64,000 bases of DNA, taken from QPIN01 sp965224575. Its GTDB lineage: Bacteria > Pseudomonadota > Gammaproteobacteria > Methylococcales > Methylomonadaceae. Position numbers and translations under genes: made by a program. The stretch spans positions 2,852,001 through 2,916,000 of the forward strand of contig CBDCZQ010000006.1 in NCBI GenBank assembly GCA_965224575.1, written 5' to 3'. Each line of letters begins with the position of its first letter. Position 1 is the first letter of the stretch. A model generated the notes under the pieces. It was not told where the DNA came from, did not search any database, and saw only the letters and a list, made by a program, of their open reading frames with translations. This document shows, one piece after another, positions 1 through 8,199 of this stretch.

Positions 1-1110
1 GTTGTTTCTGCAATGAGTGGTGAAACCAATCGTTTGACAGGTTTGGCCAAAGAAATACAATCCAATCCCAATAATAGAGAAATGGATGTATTGCTTTCTA
101 CAGGTGAACAAGTCACCATGGCCTTACTCAGCATGGCTTTGCATGATGTAAACTGTCCAGCGTGTTCTTATACCGGAGCGCAGGTTAAGATTTTAACTGA
201 TAGTATGCACACAAAAGCACGTATTAGAGAAATTGATGATGTAAAAATCAAACAAGATCTTGATAATGGACTGGTTGTTGTGGTTGCGGGCTTCCAAGGT
301 ATTGATGAAGAAGGGAACATAACCACGCTAGGACGAGGAGGTTCTGATACAACAGCAGTAGCTTTGGCAGCAGCATTGAAAGCAGATGAATGTCATATTT
401 ATACAGATGTAGACGGGGTTTATACAACAGACCCACGAGTAGAGCCTAAGGCAAGAAAATTAGATAAAATTACTTTTGAAGAAATGCTTGAAATGGCAAG
501 CTTGGGGTCAAAAGTTTTGCAGATAAGGGCGGTTGAATTTGCAGGAAAATATAATGTTGCCCTTAGGGTATTATCATCATTTGAAGAAGGTGAGGGGACA
601 CTTATTACCTATGAGGAATCAGAAATGGAAAGAGCTTTAATATCGGGTATTGCATTTAATCGGGATGAGGCTAAGCTAACAATAACGGGTGTACCCGATT
701 TACCAGGAATAGCGTCTAAAATACTATGTCCTGTTGCTGATAAAAATATTGAGGTTGATATGATCATCCAAAATATAGCAGATGATGCAACAACTGACTT
801 TACATTTACTGTCCACCGAAATGATTATGAACGAGCAAAAGGAATATTAGAAAATATTTGTTCAGACTTAGGTGCAAAACAAGTAACAGCTGATGATACA
901 ATTGTTAAAATATCAATTGTTGGTGTAGGGATGAGATCGCACGCAGGCATTGCGAGTACCATGTTTAAAGTTTTAGCAGATGAAGGAATAAATATTAGAA
1001 TGATTTCAACTTCTGAGATAAAAATATCAGTAGTTGTCGATGAAAAATATTTAGAACTAGCAGTGCGTGCTTTGCATAAAGCTTTTGAATTGGAACAAGA
1101 GCAAGAATAG
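1..1110 (+). CDS. lysC: Aspartate kinase, 5'-truncated by window edge
   Basis: Aspartokinase phosphorylates aspartate, the first step toward lysine, threonine, methionine and diaminopimelate. The reading frame is open from base 1 and begins VVSAMSGETNRL, the conserved kinase-domain segment, so about 40 N-terminal residues lie upstream of the window. The kinase domain contains GRGGSDTTAVALAAAL and YTDVDGVYTTDPR, both typical of the family. Two C-terminal ACT domains follow (around ITGVPDLPGIASKI and ISIVGVGMRSHAGIAS), indicating allosteric feedback by lysine and/or threonine. The internal ATG at position 13 is not the true start. The gene is followed by csrA and tRNA-Ser, a common gammaproteobacterial order. 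Identification is secure; only the start is missing. Confidence 0.96.
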   Translation, partial: VVSAMSGETNRLTGLAKEIQSNPNNREMDVLLSTGEQVTMALLSMALHDVNCPACSYTGAQVKILTDSMHTKARIREIDDVKIKQDLDNGLVVVVAGFQGIDEEGNITTLGRGGSDTTAVALAAALKADECHIYTDVDGVYTTDPRVEPKARKLDKITFEEMLEMASLGSKVLQIRAVEFAGKYNVALRVLSSFEEGEGTLITYEESEMERALISGIAFNRDEAKLTITGVPDLPGIASKILCPVADKNIEVDMIIQNIADDATTDFTFTVHRNDYERAKGILENICSDLGAKQVTADDTIVKISIVGVGMRSHAGIASTMFKVLADEGINIRMISTSEIKISVVVDEKYLELAVRALHKAFELEQEQE

Positions 1111-1201
1111 CTTTATTTTTTTTATAAAATTTACTATAATATTCAAATTAATTGGTGGCTGCTTTTTGCAGTAAAATCAAATGGGAACGTAGGGAGATAT
1201 T

Positions 1202-1402
1202 ATGCTTATCTTAACTCGACGAGTAGGCGAAACCTTAATGATTGGTGATGATGTTACTGTCACTGTTTTAGGGGTGAAAGGTAATCAGGTTCGTATTGGC
1301 ATTAATGCACCTAAAGAGACATCAGTGCATAGAGAAGAAATTTACGAAAGGATTAAGAAAGAACAATCAGAGTCAACTGATATACCGGATTCTGAAGAAT
1401 AA
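1202..1402 (+). CDS. csrA: Carbon storage regulator CsrA
   Basis: This 66-residue protein has the full CsrA fold and starts MLILTRRVGETLMIGDDV. CsrA is a homodimeric RNA-binding protein that binds GGA motifs in mRNA leaders and controls translation and stability of carbon-metabolism, motility and biofilm transcripts. The conserved RNA-contact end (VHREEIYERI) is present. The leader carries two GGA motifs at 1183-1196, the second overlapping the ribosome binding site directly before ATG, which suggests autoregulation as known for other csrA genes. A TATAAT-like -10 lies at 1135-1140 but its -35 is poor. The gene stands between lysC and tRNA-Ser. Confidence 0.97.
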   Translation: MLILTRRVGETLMIGDDVTVTVLGVKGNQVRIGINAPKETSVHREEIYERIKKEQSESTDIPDSEE

Positions 1403-1413
1403 AAAAAGTTTTA

Positions 1414-1505
1414 GGAGAGTTGGCCGAGCGGCTGAAGGCGCTCCCCTGCTAAGGGAGTATGGGCTTTATCTCCCATCGAGGGTTCGAATCCCTCACTCTC
1501 CGCCA
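1414..1505 (+). tRNA. tRNA-Ser (anticodon GCT)
   Basis: A 92-nt class II tRNA with CCA encoded. The acceptor stem GGAGAGT pairs with ACTCTCC, the anticodon loop CTGCTAA sits in a CTCCC/GGGAG stem and gives GCT (serine AGC/AGT codons), a long variable arm follows, and the T loop is GGTTCGAATC. It starts 11 bases after the csrA stop codon and may be co-transcribed with it. Confidence 0.97.
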
Positions 1506-1540
1506 TAAAACTAAAGGTAGTCGATTAAAAAGGAAATTAG

Positions 1541-1569
1541 TTGACATAAAATATACTAAAAGGGATAAT
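1541..1569 (+). promoter_or_regulatory. Sigma70 promoter for tRNA-Arg/tRNA-Asn
   Basis: A consensus -35 (TTGACA, 1541-1546) is separated by exactly 17 bases from GATAAT (1564-1569). tRNA-Arg begins 15 bases after the -10, which fits a short 5' leader. The match is direct sequence evidence; activity is inferred. Confidence 0.7.
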
Positions 1570-1584
1570 ACACGGCTCAATAAG

Positions 1585-1661
1585 GCGCCCGTAGCTCAGC
1601 TGGATAGAGTACTCGGCTACGAACCGAGCGGTCGGGAGTTCGAATCTCTCCGGGCGCGCCA
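1585..1661 (+). tRNA. tRNA-Arg (anticodon ACG)
   Basis: A 77-nt tRNA with CCA encoded. The acceptor stem GCGCCCG pairs with CGGGCGC. The anticodon stem-loop CTCGG-CTACGAA-CCGAG gives ACG, which would be edited to ICG and read CGU/CGC/CGA arginine codons. The D loop and the T loop (GTTCGAATC) are standard. Confidence 0.97.
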
Positions 1662-1680
1662 AATTGAACAAATGAATTTT

Positions 1681-1756
1681 TCCCCTGTAGCTCAGTTGGT
1701 AGAGCGGGTGACTGTTAATCACTAGGTCGGCGGTTCGAGCCCGTCCGGGGGAGCCA
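1681..1756 (+). tRNA. tRNA-Asn (anticodon GTT)
   Basis: A 76-nt tRNA with CCA encoded. The acceptor stem TCCCCTG pairs with CGGGGGA. The anticodon loop CTGTTAA in the GGTGA/TCACT stem gives GTT (asparagine). It is the last gene of the tRNA group and is followed by an intrinsic terminator. Confidence 0.97.
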
Positions 1757-1763
1757 TATATTA

Positions 1764-1797
1764 AAAGGGCTGTAGAGAAATCTACGGCCTTTTTTTA
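1764..1797 (+). terminator. Rho-independent terminator after tRNA-Asn
   Basis: GGCTGTAGA and TCTACGGCC form a 9-bp stem with one G-U pair and a GAAA tetraloop, followed directly by a run of seven T. It closes the tRNA transcription unit. Confidence 0.85.
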
Positions 1798-1964
1798 TGT
1801 CTGATATTTTTGAAATACTCAAATAGTACTCACTCTAACGAAAATCGTCACATCACCCACTCTACAATATTCAATCATTATTGGCGTGCTAGGCCTTTAT
1901 GACTTAAGATTAAGCGATTATTACGCAGTAAGTGCCACAATGAAGTAGTCACAGTGAAATTCTA

Positions 1965-2998
1965 ATGAACGAAATTGATACCCTATTACACAATGCCGAT
2001 GACCTTAAAGCAGAACTGGAACAGTATCGAGATTTGTATAGTGCTGAAATTATTGAAGCCATACATATTGAGTATACCTATGACAGTAATCGTATAGAGG
2101 GGAATACACTAACTCTCCGTGAAACTGATCTAGTCATTCATAAAGGCTTAACCATTGGTGGTAAACCTATGAATGAGCACCTTGAAGCAATCAATCATTA
2201 TGAAGCCATTACTTTTATTCGGGATTTGGTTAACTCTAATGAAGCATTTAACAAACATAACTTGCTGACTATCCATGCCTTAATCTTACATGGGTTAGAT
2301 AGAGATAATGCCGGACGGTTTCGACAAGTTCCAGCGCTGAAAATCAGGGAAACGGAGCGATAGCGAAGTGATGATTTTTAGTCCGCAGTAGGCAACAGGG
2401 AAATTTGCAGATTCGACGTGTGCGATAGCACGCGAGAGAAGCAAAAATTTTTCCCGATAAGCCGTCAAGTCAGTGAGGTAAGTTTTAACGGAGCGGCTTT
2501 TGTGCGGAGTTGAAACTGGACGCAGGACGTACTGTGGCACTCGATTAAGTCGCCCGAGCGGAATGAATCTTTGGGCATGGATGTCCCAAGGTGATATATA
2601 GCGAGGATGGCGCGCCAGTCATGATTAGTGGTAGTCAACATATACCACCCCAGCCATGGCAGATTGATAAGTTAATGGAGGACTATTTTCTATTTTACGA
2701 ACACAATAAAACAGAATTACACCCCATCCTATTAGCGTCTGAACTCCACGAACAATTAGCAACCATACATCCTTTTATAGATGGTAATGGTCGTACTGCT
2801 CGGTTAGTAATGAATCTGATTTTATTGAAAGCTGGATACCCCATTGCTAATATACAGGGTAATACCGAGTCTCGTTTGGCATACTACAGCGCACTAGAAA
2901 GGTGTAATGTACAACAGGACAAATCTCATTTTCATATGCTTATTATCAACTATGTTATTCAGTCCCTTGAACGATTACTGCAGTTAGTTAAAAAGTGA
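1965..2998 (+). pseudogene. Fic/DOC family protein, split by an insertion
   Basis: Two halves of one Fic-domain protein are visible. The N-terminal half (1965 to about 2334) ends LDRDNAGRFRQVP and carries an inhibitory-type (S/T)xxxE(G/N) segment (SNRIEGN). The C-terminal half (from about 2619) starts VMISGSQHIPP and contains the catalytic Fic motif HPFIDGNGRTAR. Fic enzymes transfer AMP or related groups from nucleotides to protein hydroxyls. Removing 2335-2618 joins the halves in frame as RFRQVPVMISGS, the expected family sequence, so the gene was intact before insertion. The insert shifts the frame and adds stop codons, so the product is probably inactive. The C-terminal half on its own could be translated only if a start arises inside the insert. 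Confidence 0.85.
2335..2618. mobile_element. Structured 280-bp insertion with CCAG duplication
   Basis: This block interrupts the fic gene and is flanked by CCAG at 2331-2334 and 2615-2618, which looks like a 4-bp target-site duplication. It has no meaningful coding capacity and is rich in hairpins: CTGAAAATCA with TGATTTTTAG, GGGAAATTTGC with GCAAAAATTTTTCCC enclosing a CGTGTGC-GATA-GCACGCG stem, AAGCCG with CGGCTT, and a terminal TTGGG..TCCCAA stem. No clear long terminal inverted repeats were found. It resembles a non-autonomous, structured repeat. The family is unknown to me, and no second full copy was seen in the window. Confidence 0.7.
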
Positions 2999-3004
2999 TA
3001 GCTA

Positions 3005-3420
3005 TCCAAAAACTTGAGTAACTCTCCCTCACTCATATCTCTAACGGGTTCAGGTGGGGTATCACCTTCTCTAGATACTGCTTTCATTGCCACAAACCCT
3101 GGTTTTCCATCATTATGTTCACAGGCTACCAAAATGGCAGTCTTGCCTTCGGCTCAGCGCCCACGCTTTCCAGATTGCTTGCCACCCACAAAAGCATCAT
3201 CTAATTCAATGGTTCCTGTTAGTTTATATAAACTGTTCTGATCCCCCATTGCTATTCGTAATTTCCGCAACATCCGTTGTGCAGTTAGCCATGAAACCCC
3301 TATCAGTTTGGTTAAACGCAAGGCAGAGATGCTACCTTTATCAGAGGATAGCCAATAATACACCAAAACCATTTCACTAAAGGGCACCTCTATAAATACG
3401 ATTAGCTTGCGGCAAAACTT
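3005..3420 (-). pseudogene. IS1595-family transposase, C-terminal remnant
   Basis: Reading on the minus strand from about 3387, the sequence encodes an ISXO2/IS1595 DDE-type transposase segment: SEMVLVYYWLSSDKGSISAL, then TIELDDAFVGGKQSGKRGR. An in-frame TGA at 3154-3156 is followed by continued homology-like sequence (AEGKTAILVACEHNDGKPGF). The N-terminal zinc-ribbon part is missing here, although a plausible piece of it lies at 3975-4083. The remnant abuts the 3' end of the fic pseudogene. It is not functional. Confidence 0.75.
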
Positions 3421-3504
3421 CCTCCTAATATTTTTTTAGAAAAAATCAGATAATAGAGCTGAAAGCCACTAAAAATGGTGCTGTTTTTAGGCGTTTCTGC
3501 CATT

Positions 3505-3970
3505 TTATGCCTCAACAGGCACATTTATTCTGTCGTGCTTGAGTAATTGACCCAACCTCACCATGTTGTAAACCAAATTCATCATCTCTATTTTTACTTC
3601 GGCACGTAATATTCCAATCGTGTTGACAGTATGTCCTCCCATCTGTGCCTGAGCACCAAATATATGCTCAACACGAGCACACACTTTGGATTTTTTTCTG
3701 TTTGAATTTTTTTCTCTTCAGTGAGTGGATGATTCCTAGTGCCTTTCTCACAAACTTGGCTGGGAATGCAGTCTTTCGCCAATTGCTGTTCCTTTTCCTT
3801 TGACCGATAAGCACTGTCTGCATAGACCGTACGCTTTTTATCTCCCTCATTCATGCTGTGATCTAGCCGTTCTTCAAAGACCTGGCTGTCATGATCCGAA
3901 GTATCAGTGATCTTGTAGTTATGTACCAATTTATACGTCTGGTCAGCATTTCTTATGGTGACAGTGTGGG
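3505..3970 (-). pseudogene. IS5-family transposase, C-terminal remnant
   Basis: Minus-strand translation gives the C-terminal half of an IS5-type transposase: KLVHNYKITDTSDHDSQV, the DSAYRSKEKE block, KGTRNHPLTEEKK, then after a frameshift near 3700 ARVEHIFGAQAQMGGHTVNTIG and the final NLVYNMVRLGQLL. The N-terminal half with the first catalytic residues is absent. The fragment sits between two pieces of an IS1595-like transposase, suggesting insertion into that element followed by decay. Confidence 0.72.
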
Positions 3971-3974
3971 CAAC

Positions 3975-4083
3975 AAAAACCTTCTAGCCATCTGAGTTTA
4001 ACGATGGCTTGTCAGCAGGCTTTCTCGTCTGAAAAATGTTGCTGCCATTCCCAGAAACTCGTCATTTCAGTTTGCATGATGGC
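3975..4083 (-). pseudogene. IS1595-family transposase, N-terminal fragment
   Basis: From the ATG at about 4077 the minus strand reads MQTEMTSFWEWQQHFSDEKAC, an in-frame TGA, then QAIVKLRWLEGFCCPHC. This resembles the start of IS1595 transposases, including the first CxxC pair of the zinc ribbon. The exact junction with the IS5 remnant is uncertain because both readings overlap near 3965-3980. The stretch 4084-4342 holds no gene; a short open minus-strand stretch near 4130-4240 could be another eroded coding piece. Confidence 0.5.
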
Positions 4084-4342
4084 TCTCCTTTTTTATCAGT
4101 TCAAGTTTTGACTGGGTAACCTGTGGTAAGTTCATAGCCATGTACTTTTAAGCCCTTGGTTGAGTGGTTCTAGGTAATAATTAATTAGTCTGAATACGTC
4201 CATACTCGGATAACGCCAGCCTAACCGCTTGAAGTCTGATCTACTCAGGTGGTTTAGGTGTAACGAATAAGAAAGTTAGTTCATTAACTGAAGCACCATG
4301 TCCTCCTTTGCTTGAATATTTAGTAAATAAAGTTTTAGCATT

Positions 4343-5653
4343 TTAAATAGGGATTTCAATATACGCCTCTAATCCCTGATTTTTTCTAGAAAGTAGCTCA
4401 ATTTTCCAGCCATGAGCATCACATAATTGTTTAACAATAGCCAACCCCAAACCACTCCCTCCATTTTTTTTGTTACGCGAATGGTCTAAGCGATAGAACG
4501 GCTGAAAAACAGTTTCAAGTTTTTCTGTGGGTATTCCAGGGCCTTCATCTAAAACCTGAATAGTAAGTTGATGCTTTTCTTTTTTACAAGAAAGTTTTAC
4601 TGGACTATTGTCTCCGTAGCGAAAAGCATTATCGAGTAGATTTAATAACACGCGCCGAAATGCTTGAATATCTATTTTACAAGTTCCGCATGACTCTGCC
4701 ACAAGATGGATAAAAAGGTCTTGTTTACGATAATCTTCAATAATAGAATTGAATATTTCATCTAGATTAGTTTCAATAGCATTTTGTTTATCTAATCCTT
4801 TAACAAATTCTAATGATTTTTGAATAAGAAGTTCCATTTCTATTAGGTCATTTTTTAAGCAAGTAACTAAGGCTTTATCCTGATCGTGCTCCAACAAGTC
4901 CAAGGCAACTTGCATTCGTGTAATAGGCGATCTTAAATCGTGAGAAATACCACCAAAAAGAATCGCTCTATTTTCAATTGATTGGGTTATTTCTTTGGCC
5001 ATTCGGTTAAAGCTATGCGCTAAAGAAGCCAGTTCAGTCGGGCCTGTTTCTGATATACGAGTAGAAAGCTTTCCCTTTCCAAATTGGTGCGCGGCATTGG
5101 ACAGTCTTTTAACTGGAAGTGTAATACGTCGAACCAGCAGAAGAGTGGTAAAAATAATGAGCAAAGCTGCGGTGATAAAGATACCTGTTAAAGCGATAGG
5201 TGGACGAGGGCCGGGGCGATCATGATAGAAGCCAACTTTTACTATTTGTTTACCATAGTGCAGTTCAAACCAAAAAAGGTCATGGTTATCAATTGCTTGT
5301 TTAATCACAACTTGTTGCTCTGTATGTCGCTTCAAAGCTTTTTGCAGACGAGAAACGAATGGATACGTTTTTTTTAATTCCTGAGTAGGGCTATGCTTAT
5401 AACTAAAGAATAAATCGTGTTGCTGGGAGACTTTTCTTTCAAATTCCGTTCGCTCTTGTACTGGAAGTGACACCCATGCTTTAGCCGTTAAATTGACTAA
5501 TGCTGCCATATCATCAGCCGCTCTATTAGATAAGGGGCTTAAAATAAAAAACCAGGCAAAAGAAGTCGCTAAAATAATAAACAATGCAAGGCCAAAAGTG
5601 AGCGTTAAACTAGTTTTTGCAAACAAAGAATCCAAACGTTTTAAGAATTTCAT
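4343..5653 (-). CDS. Sensor histidine kinase, EnvZ/RstB type
   Basis: A 436-residue membrane sensor kinase. It has a TM segment at about 17-38, a periplasmic loop of roughly 110 residues, a second TM at about 150-173, a HAMP linker, a HisKA dimerisation domain with the phospho-acceptor HDLRSP, and a HATPase_c domain with N (NLLDNAFRYGD), G1 (DEGPGIP) and G2 (GGSGLGLAI) boxes. Its stop-start junction with the upstream regulator is TAATG, so the two are translationally coupled. The periplasmic loop shows no recognisable ligand motif. Divergent neighbours are secreted ferritin-like and haem proteins, so a metal, redox or envelope signal is a reasonable guess but not shown. Confidence 0.9.
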   Translation of the reverse strand: MKFLKRLDSLFAKTSLTLTFGLALFIILATSFAWFFILSPLSNRAADDMAALVNLTAKAWVSLPVQERTEFERKVSQQHDLFFSYKHSPTQELKKTYPFVSRLQKALKRHTEQQVVIKQAIDNHDLFWFELHYGKQIVKVGFYHDRPGPRPPIALTGIFITAALLIIFTTLLLVRRITLPVKRLSNAAHQFGKGKLSTRISETGPTELASLAHSFNRMAKEITQSIENRAILFGGISHDLRSPITRMQVALDLLEHDQDKALVTCLKNDLIEMELLIQKSLEFVKGLDKQNAIETNLDEIFNSIIEDYRKQDLFIHLVAESCGTCKIDIQAFRRVLLNLLDNAFRYGDNSPVKLSCKKEKHQLTIQVLDEGPGIPTEKLETVFQPFYRLDHSRNKKNGGSGLGLAIVKQLCDAHGWKIELLSRKNQGLEAYIEIPI

Positions 5654-6360
5654 TATTCTGCGTCTGTTACTAAAAACTTATACCCTTGCCCCCACACTGT
5701 TTGAATATATTTAGGATCTGTAGTATCTGTTTCTATTTTGTGACGTAACCGTGCTACACGAACATCTACACTTCGGTCAAAAGGTGAGCATTCATAGCCT
5801 TTGAGGTTTTCTAGTAATGTATCTCGGGATAAGACTCTATTCGGATTTTCCAAAAATAGTTTCAATAGAGAATATTCACTTTGTGTAAGGGACACTTTTT
5901 TTCCATTCTGTCTGAGTGTCTGACTTACCATATCAAGTGTATTGGTTCCGAAAGTGTAAATAGTTTCTTCTTTATCTTCCTTGTTTTTTTCAGGGTTATG
6001 GCGCCGTAAAACCGATCGAATACGAGCTAGCAATTCACGTGTGTTAAAGGGTTTGGCAAGATAATCATCTGCGCCCATTTCTAGTCCCAGAATACGGTCA
6101 ACGTCTTCACCACAAGCCGATAACATAATGATTGGAATATCCTTTTTACTCGTTAGACGTTTGGCAATACTTAAGCCATCTTCTCCTGGCATCATAAGGT
6201 CAAGAATAATAAGTTCGGGAGTTGCTTGTTCAAGATAGCCATCCATTGCTATTCCATTTTCTACATAATCAACTACAAACCCTTGTTTCTCCAAATATTG
6301 ACAAAGCAGCTCACACAGAGCCTCATCATCGTCAACAATCAGGATTTTCGGTTTACTCAT
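5653..6360 (-). CDS. OmpR/RstA-family response regulator
   Basis: An N-terminal receiver domain (ILIVDDDEALCELL, phospho-acceptor in IILDLMMPGEDG, conserved K in DYLAKPFNTREL) is followed by a winged-helix DNA-binding domain (LTQSEYSLLKLFLENPNRVLSRDTLLE, RSVDVRVARLRHKIE, VWGQGYKF). I place the start at ATG 6360 (MSKPKILIVDDD). A longer reading from TTG 6402 is possible, but it would run through the operator-like repeat at 6385-6400 and adds a non-conserved tail. It forms an operon with the kinase and is divergent from the DUF2202 operon, which it probably controls. Confidence 0.92.
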   Translation of the reverse strand: MSKPKILIVDDDEALCELLCQYLEKQGFVVDYVENGIAMDGYLEQATPELIILDLMMPGEDGLSIAKRLTSKKDIPIIMLSACGEDVDRILGLEMGADDYLAKPFNTRELLARIRSVLRRHNPEKNKEDKEETIYTFGTNTLDMVSQTLRQNGKKVSLTQSEYSLLKLFLENPNRVLSRDTLLENLKGYECSPFDRSVDVRVARLRHKIETDTTDPKYIQTVWGQGYKFLVTDAE

Positions 6361-6384
6361 CTTATCCAATTTATTTTTACTCTC

Positions 6385-6400
6385 TGTAACATGTTGTAAC
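6385..6400. promoter_or_regulatory. Tandem response-regulator operator candidate
   Basis: Two identical TGTAAC half-sites are spaced 10 bp apart (6385-6390 and 6395-6400), i.e. GTTACA-N4-GTTACA on the other strand. Direct repeats at one helical turn are the usual target of OmpR-family regulators, and the sequence is close to the E. coli RstA box (TACATNTNGTTACA). It lies between the regulator gene and the promoter of the divergent operon. The assignment to this regulator is inferred. Confidence 0.55.
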
Positions 6401-6424
6401 AAATTATCCGTAAATGGAAATACT

Positions 6425-6453
6425 TTGGCAATGCTTATTTACTAAACTATAAA
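6425..6453 (+). promoter_or_regulatory. Promoter of the DUF2202 operon
   Basis: TTGGCA (6425-6430), a 17-base spacer and TATAAA (6448-6453) make a good sigma70-type promoter about 40 bases before the first gene. The operator-like repeat ends 24 bp upstream of the -35, a position compatible with activation. Confidence 0.5.
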
Positions 6454-6492
6454 GTGAGTATCAAGTAATTCTTAAAAGAAACAGGAGAATAA

Positions 6493-7170
6493 ATGAAAAA
6501 TTTAAATTTGATTATGGGAATTCTGATTTTATCAGTGAGCAGTCATTCCTTTGCAGGATCTAATAATGGACGATTTTCACAAGGGAAAGGAGCTAGAGCT
6601 ATTCAGGCGCAGGAGTTAACGACCGAGGAACAAGAAAGTCTGCTTTATATGCGTGAAGAAGAAAAGCTTGCTCGTGATGTTTATTTAACATTAGGTGAAT
6701 ATTTTGATATCAATATTTTTAACAATATTGCCTCAGCCGAGCAAAAGCATATGGATAGTGTGAAACGTTTACTGGATAAATATGGGATGGAAGACCCCGC
6801 TGCTAATGATACTATCGGTGTCTTTACAAATACTGAGTTTTCAGAGTTTTATAAAAATAAGACTGATTATGATGTAACGCTTAATCAGGCAATTCTTACT
6901 GGTATATTTATCGAAGAAACAGACATTATAGATCTTCAAAAAGCTATTGATTCAACCGATAAAGCTGACATTCAAAATGTTTACGAAAATTTATTACGGG
7001 GCTCACGAAACCATTTGAGAGCTTTTGTTAGAAGACTTGAATCAATGGGGGTTGTGTATGAAGCTACGGTTTTAGATCAATCAGTTGCTGATGCTATTGT
7101 TAATTCTTCCATGGAGCGTGGTTCTTCAAAAAGAAAAGGTAAACAAGGAAAAGGCCATCGTTGGAATTAA
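6493..7170 (+). CDS. Periplasmic DUF2202 (ferritin-like) protein
   Basis: A 225-residue exported protein. Residues 1-22 form a signal peptide ending SSHSFA. Residues about 45-190 match the DUF2202 four-helix bundle: MREEEKLARDVYLTLGE, then NIASAEQKHMDSVKRLLDKYG, then SRNHLRAFVRRLE. The repeated E-x2-x-L-A-R and E-x2-H patterns resemble di-metal ferritin-like sites. The C-terminus is a short basic tail (SSKRKGKQGKGHRWN). The RBS (AGGAG) is well placed. It is the first gene of a four-gene set divergent from the two-component system. The function of DUF2202 is not established; metal binding or oxidation is inference from the fold. Confidence 0.85.
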   Translation: MKNLNLIMGILILSVSSHSFAGSNNGRFSQGKGARAIQAQELTTEEQESLLYMREEEKLARDVYLTLGEYFDINIFNNIASAEQKHMDSVKRLLDKYGMEDPAANDTIGVFTNTEFSEFYKNKTDYDVTLNQAILTGIFIEETDIIDLQKAIDSTDKADIQNVYENLLRGSRNHLRAFVRRLESMGVVYEATVLDQSVADAIVNSSMERGSSKRKGKQGKGHRWN

Positions 7171-7212
7171 TTTTGTAATAGGAACAGCCATTGTGAATGA
7201 GTTACAGTGGCT

Positions 7213-7374
7213 AAGGCAACTGGAATCAAATAACCCACCCATCTTACTTGCCTTTTTGTCCGTCTTCGGTCTTGTTGTTTCGGTTACATAGCTTGCTATG
7301 CGCCCTACACAACAAGACCGAAGACAAACAATAAATCTTCGCAAAATGGGTGAGTTATTTATTTCCAGTTACCT
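7213..7374. repeat. MITE-like palindromic repeat, family A copy 1
   Basis: An almost perfect inverted repeat about 160 bp long. The outer arms TAAGG(C/T)AACTGGAA-AAATAAC-CACCCAT occur at both ends in opposite orientation, the inner arms are GTCTTCGGTCTTGTTG and CAACAAGACCGAAGAC, and the centre is CATAGC-TT-GCTATG. It has no coding capacity. It lies between two genes of the DUF2202 operon, so it may form a long hairpin in that transcript. Copies 2 and 3 are at 22631-22780 and 44044-44215. Confidence 0.8.
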
Positions 7375-7418
7375 AAGAAGTACTTTTAAACAATTCATAT
7401 TTATCAGGAAAATCTACA

Positions 7419-8180
7419 ATGAATATTAGACCAATAATAATAGTTGCTATGGCAACCACTCTGGTTCTTCCATCAAAGTTAGTATTTGCGGCTGATCCAG
7501 TAATTACTCAAGAAAAAGATCAAATACAAACACAGGAACAAGTTTATGGTCGACAGCTTATGACAGAACAAGAACGCAGTGAGCAACGCTCAAAAATGCG
7601 TGCAGCAACAACAGCGGAGGAAAAGGCGGAAATACGTAAAGAAAATCAAGAGCGTATGAAACAACGGGCAAAGGAGCAAGGGGTAACCTTGATTAACAAA
7701 AGGGAAAATAAACAGCAGCGTAAGGGTTTAGGTTCAGCTCACAATATCAACGAGTTTGACAAACGTCAAACGCTTCCACTTAATCAAGTACAACAAGCAC
7801 ACGTATTATCTGAAATGCGTAGTTTATTAGCTGGAACACAAGCGATTGTTTCAGCCTTAGCTACTGATGATATGAATACTGTTGCAAAACAGGCCAGACG
7901 TTTAGGCATGGGGATGAAGAAAAAGCCAGAGAATAAATTACATGGCATTTTACCCAAGGCACTTATGATGCAAGGTAAAGCTGTACATATGGCTTTTGAT
8001 GCTATAGCTGATGACGCAGAGTCAATTAAAGACCCCAAACATACATTAAAGCAATTGGGTGAAGCACTCAGTTTATGTAAAGGTTGTCATGAAATGTATC
8101 GAATTGAAGTGAATAATTCAAATGCTGGTATGGGTAAACGTAGAATGAAATTTCAACAAAACAAGGATTTGGTGAAATGA
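7419..8180 (+). CDS. Exported cytochrome c'-like haem protein
   Basis: A 253-residue protein with a signal peptide (about residues 1-24, ending VFAAD), then a very charged Glu/Gln/Arg/Lys-rich, probably helical region to about 110, then a helical domain with one haem-binding CKGCH motif near residue 225. A single CxxCH at the C-terminal end of a four-helix domain is the layout of cytochrome c'/c556 proteins. A distal methionine cannot be assigned. It lies between two DUF2202 genes, suggesting electron transfer with or to them. The charged N-terminal region is unusual for cytochromes c' and has no recognised family. Confidence 0.75.
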   Translation: MNIRPIIIVAMATTLVLPSKLVFAADPVITQEKDQIQTQEQVYGRQLMTEQERSEQRSKMRAATTAEEKAEIRKENQERMKQRAKEQGVTLINKRENKQQRKGLGSAHNINEFDKRQTLPLNQVQQAHVLSEMRSLLAGTQAIVSALATDDMNTVAKQARRLGMGMKKKPENKLHGILPKALMMQGKAVHMAFDAIADDAESIKDPKHTLKQLGEALSLCKGCHEMYRIEVNNSNAGMGKRRMKFQQNKDLVK

Positions 8181-8199
8181 AACATAAGGAAAATAACTG

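Noticed and set aside
1296..1725. ORFs spanning csrA and the tRNA genes
   Set aside because: They run through tRNA sequences in all frames and have no ribosome binding sites; the tRNAs explain the region.
3014..3380. Plus-strand ORFs of 75 and 97 residues
   Set aside because: They are antisense to a recognisable IS1595 transposase remnant and have no family pattern.
6361..6402. TTG start for the response regulator
   Set aside because: It would place coding sequence over the tandem operator-like repeat, and the receiver domain begins right after the ATG at 6360.
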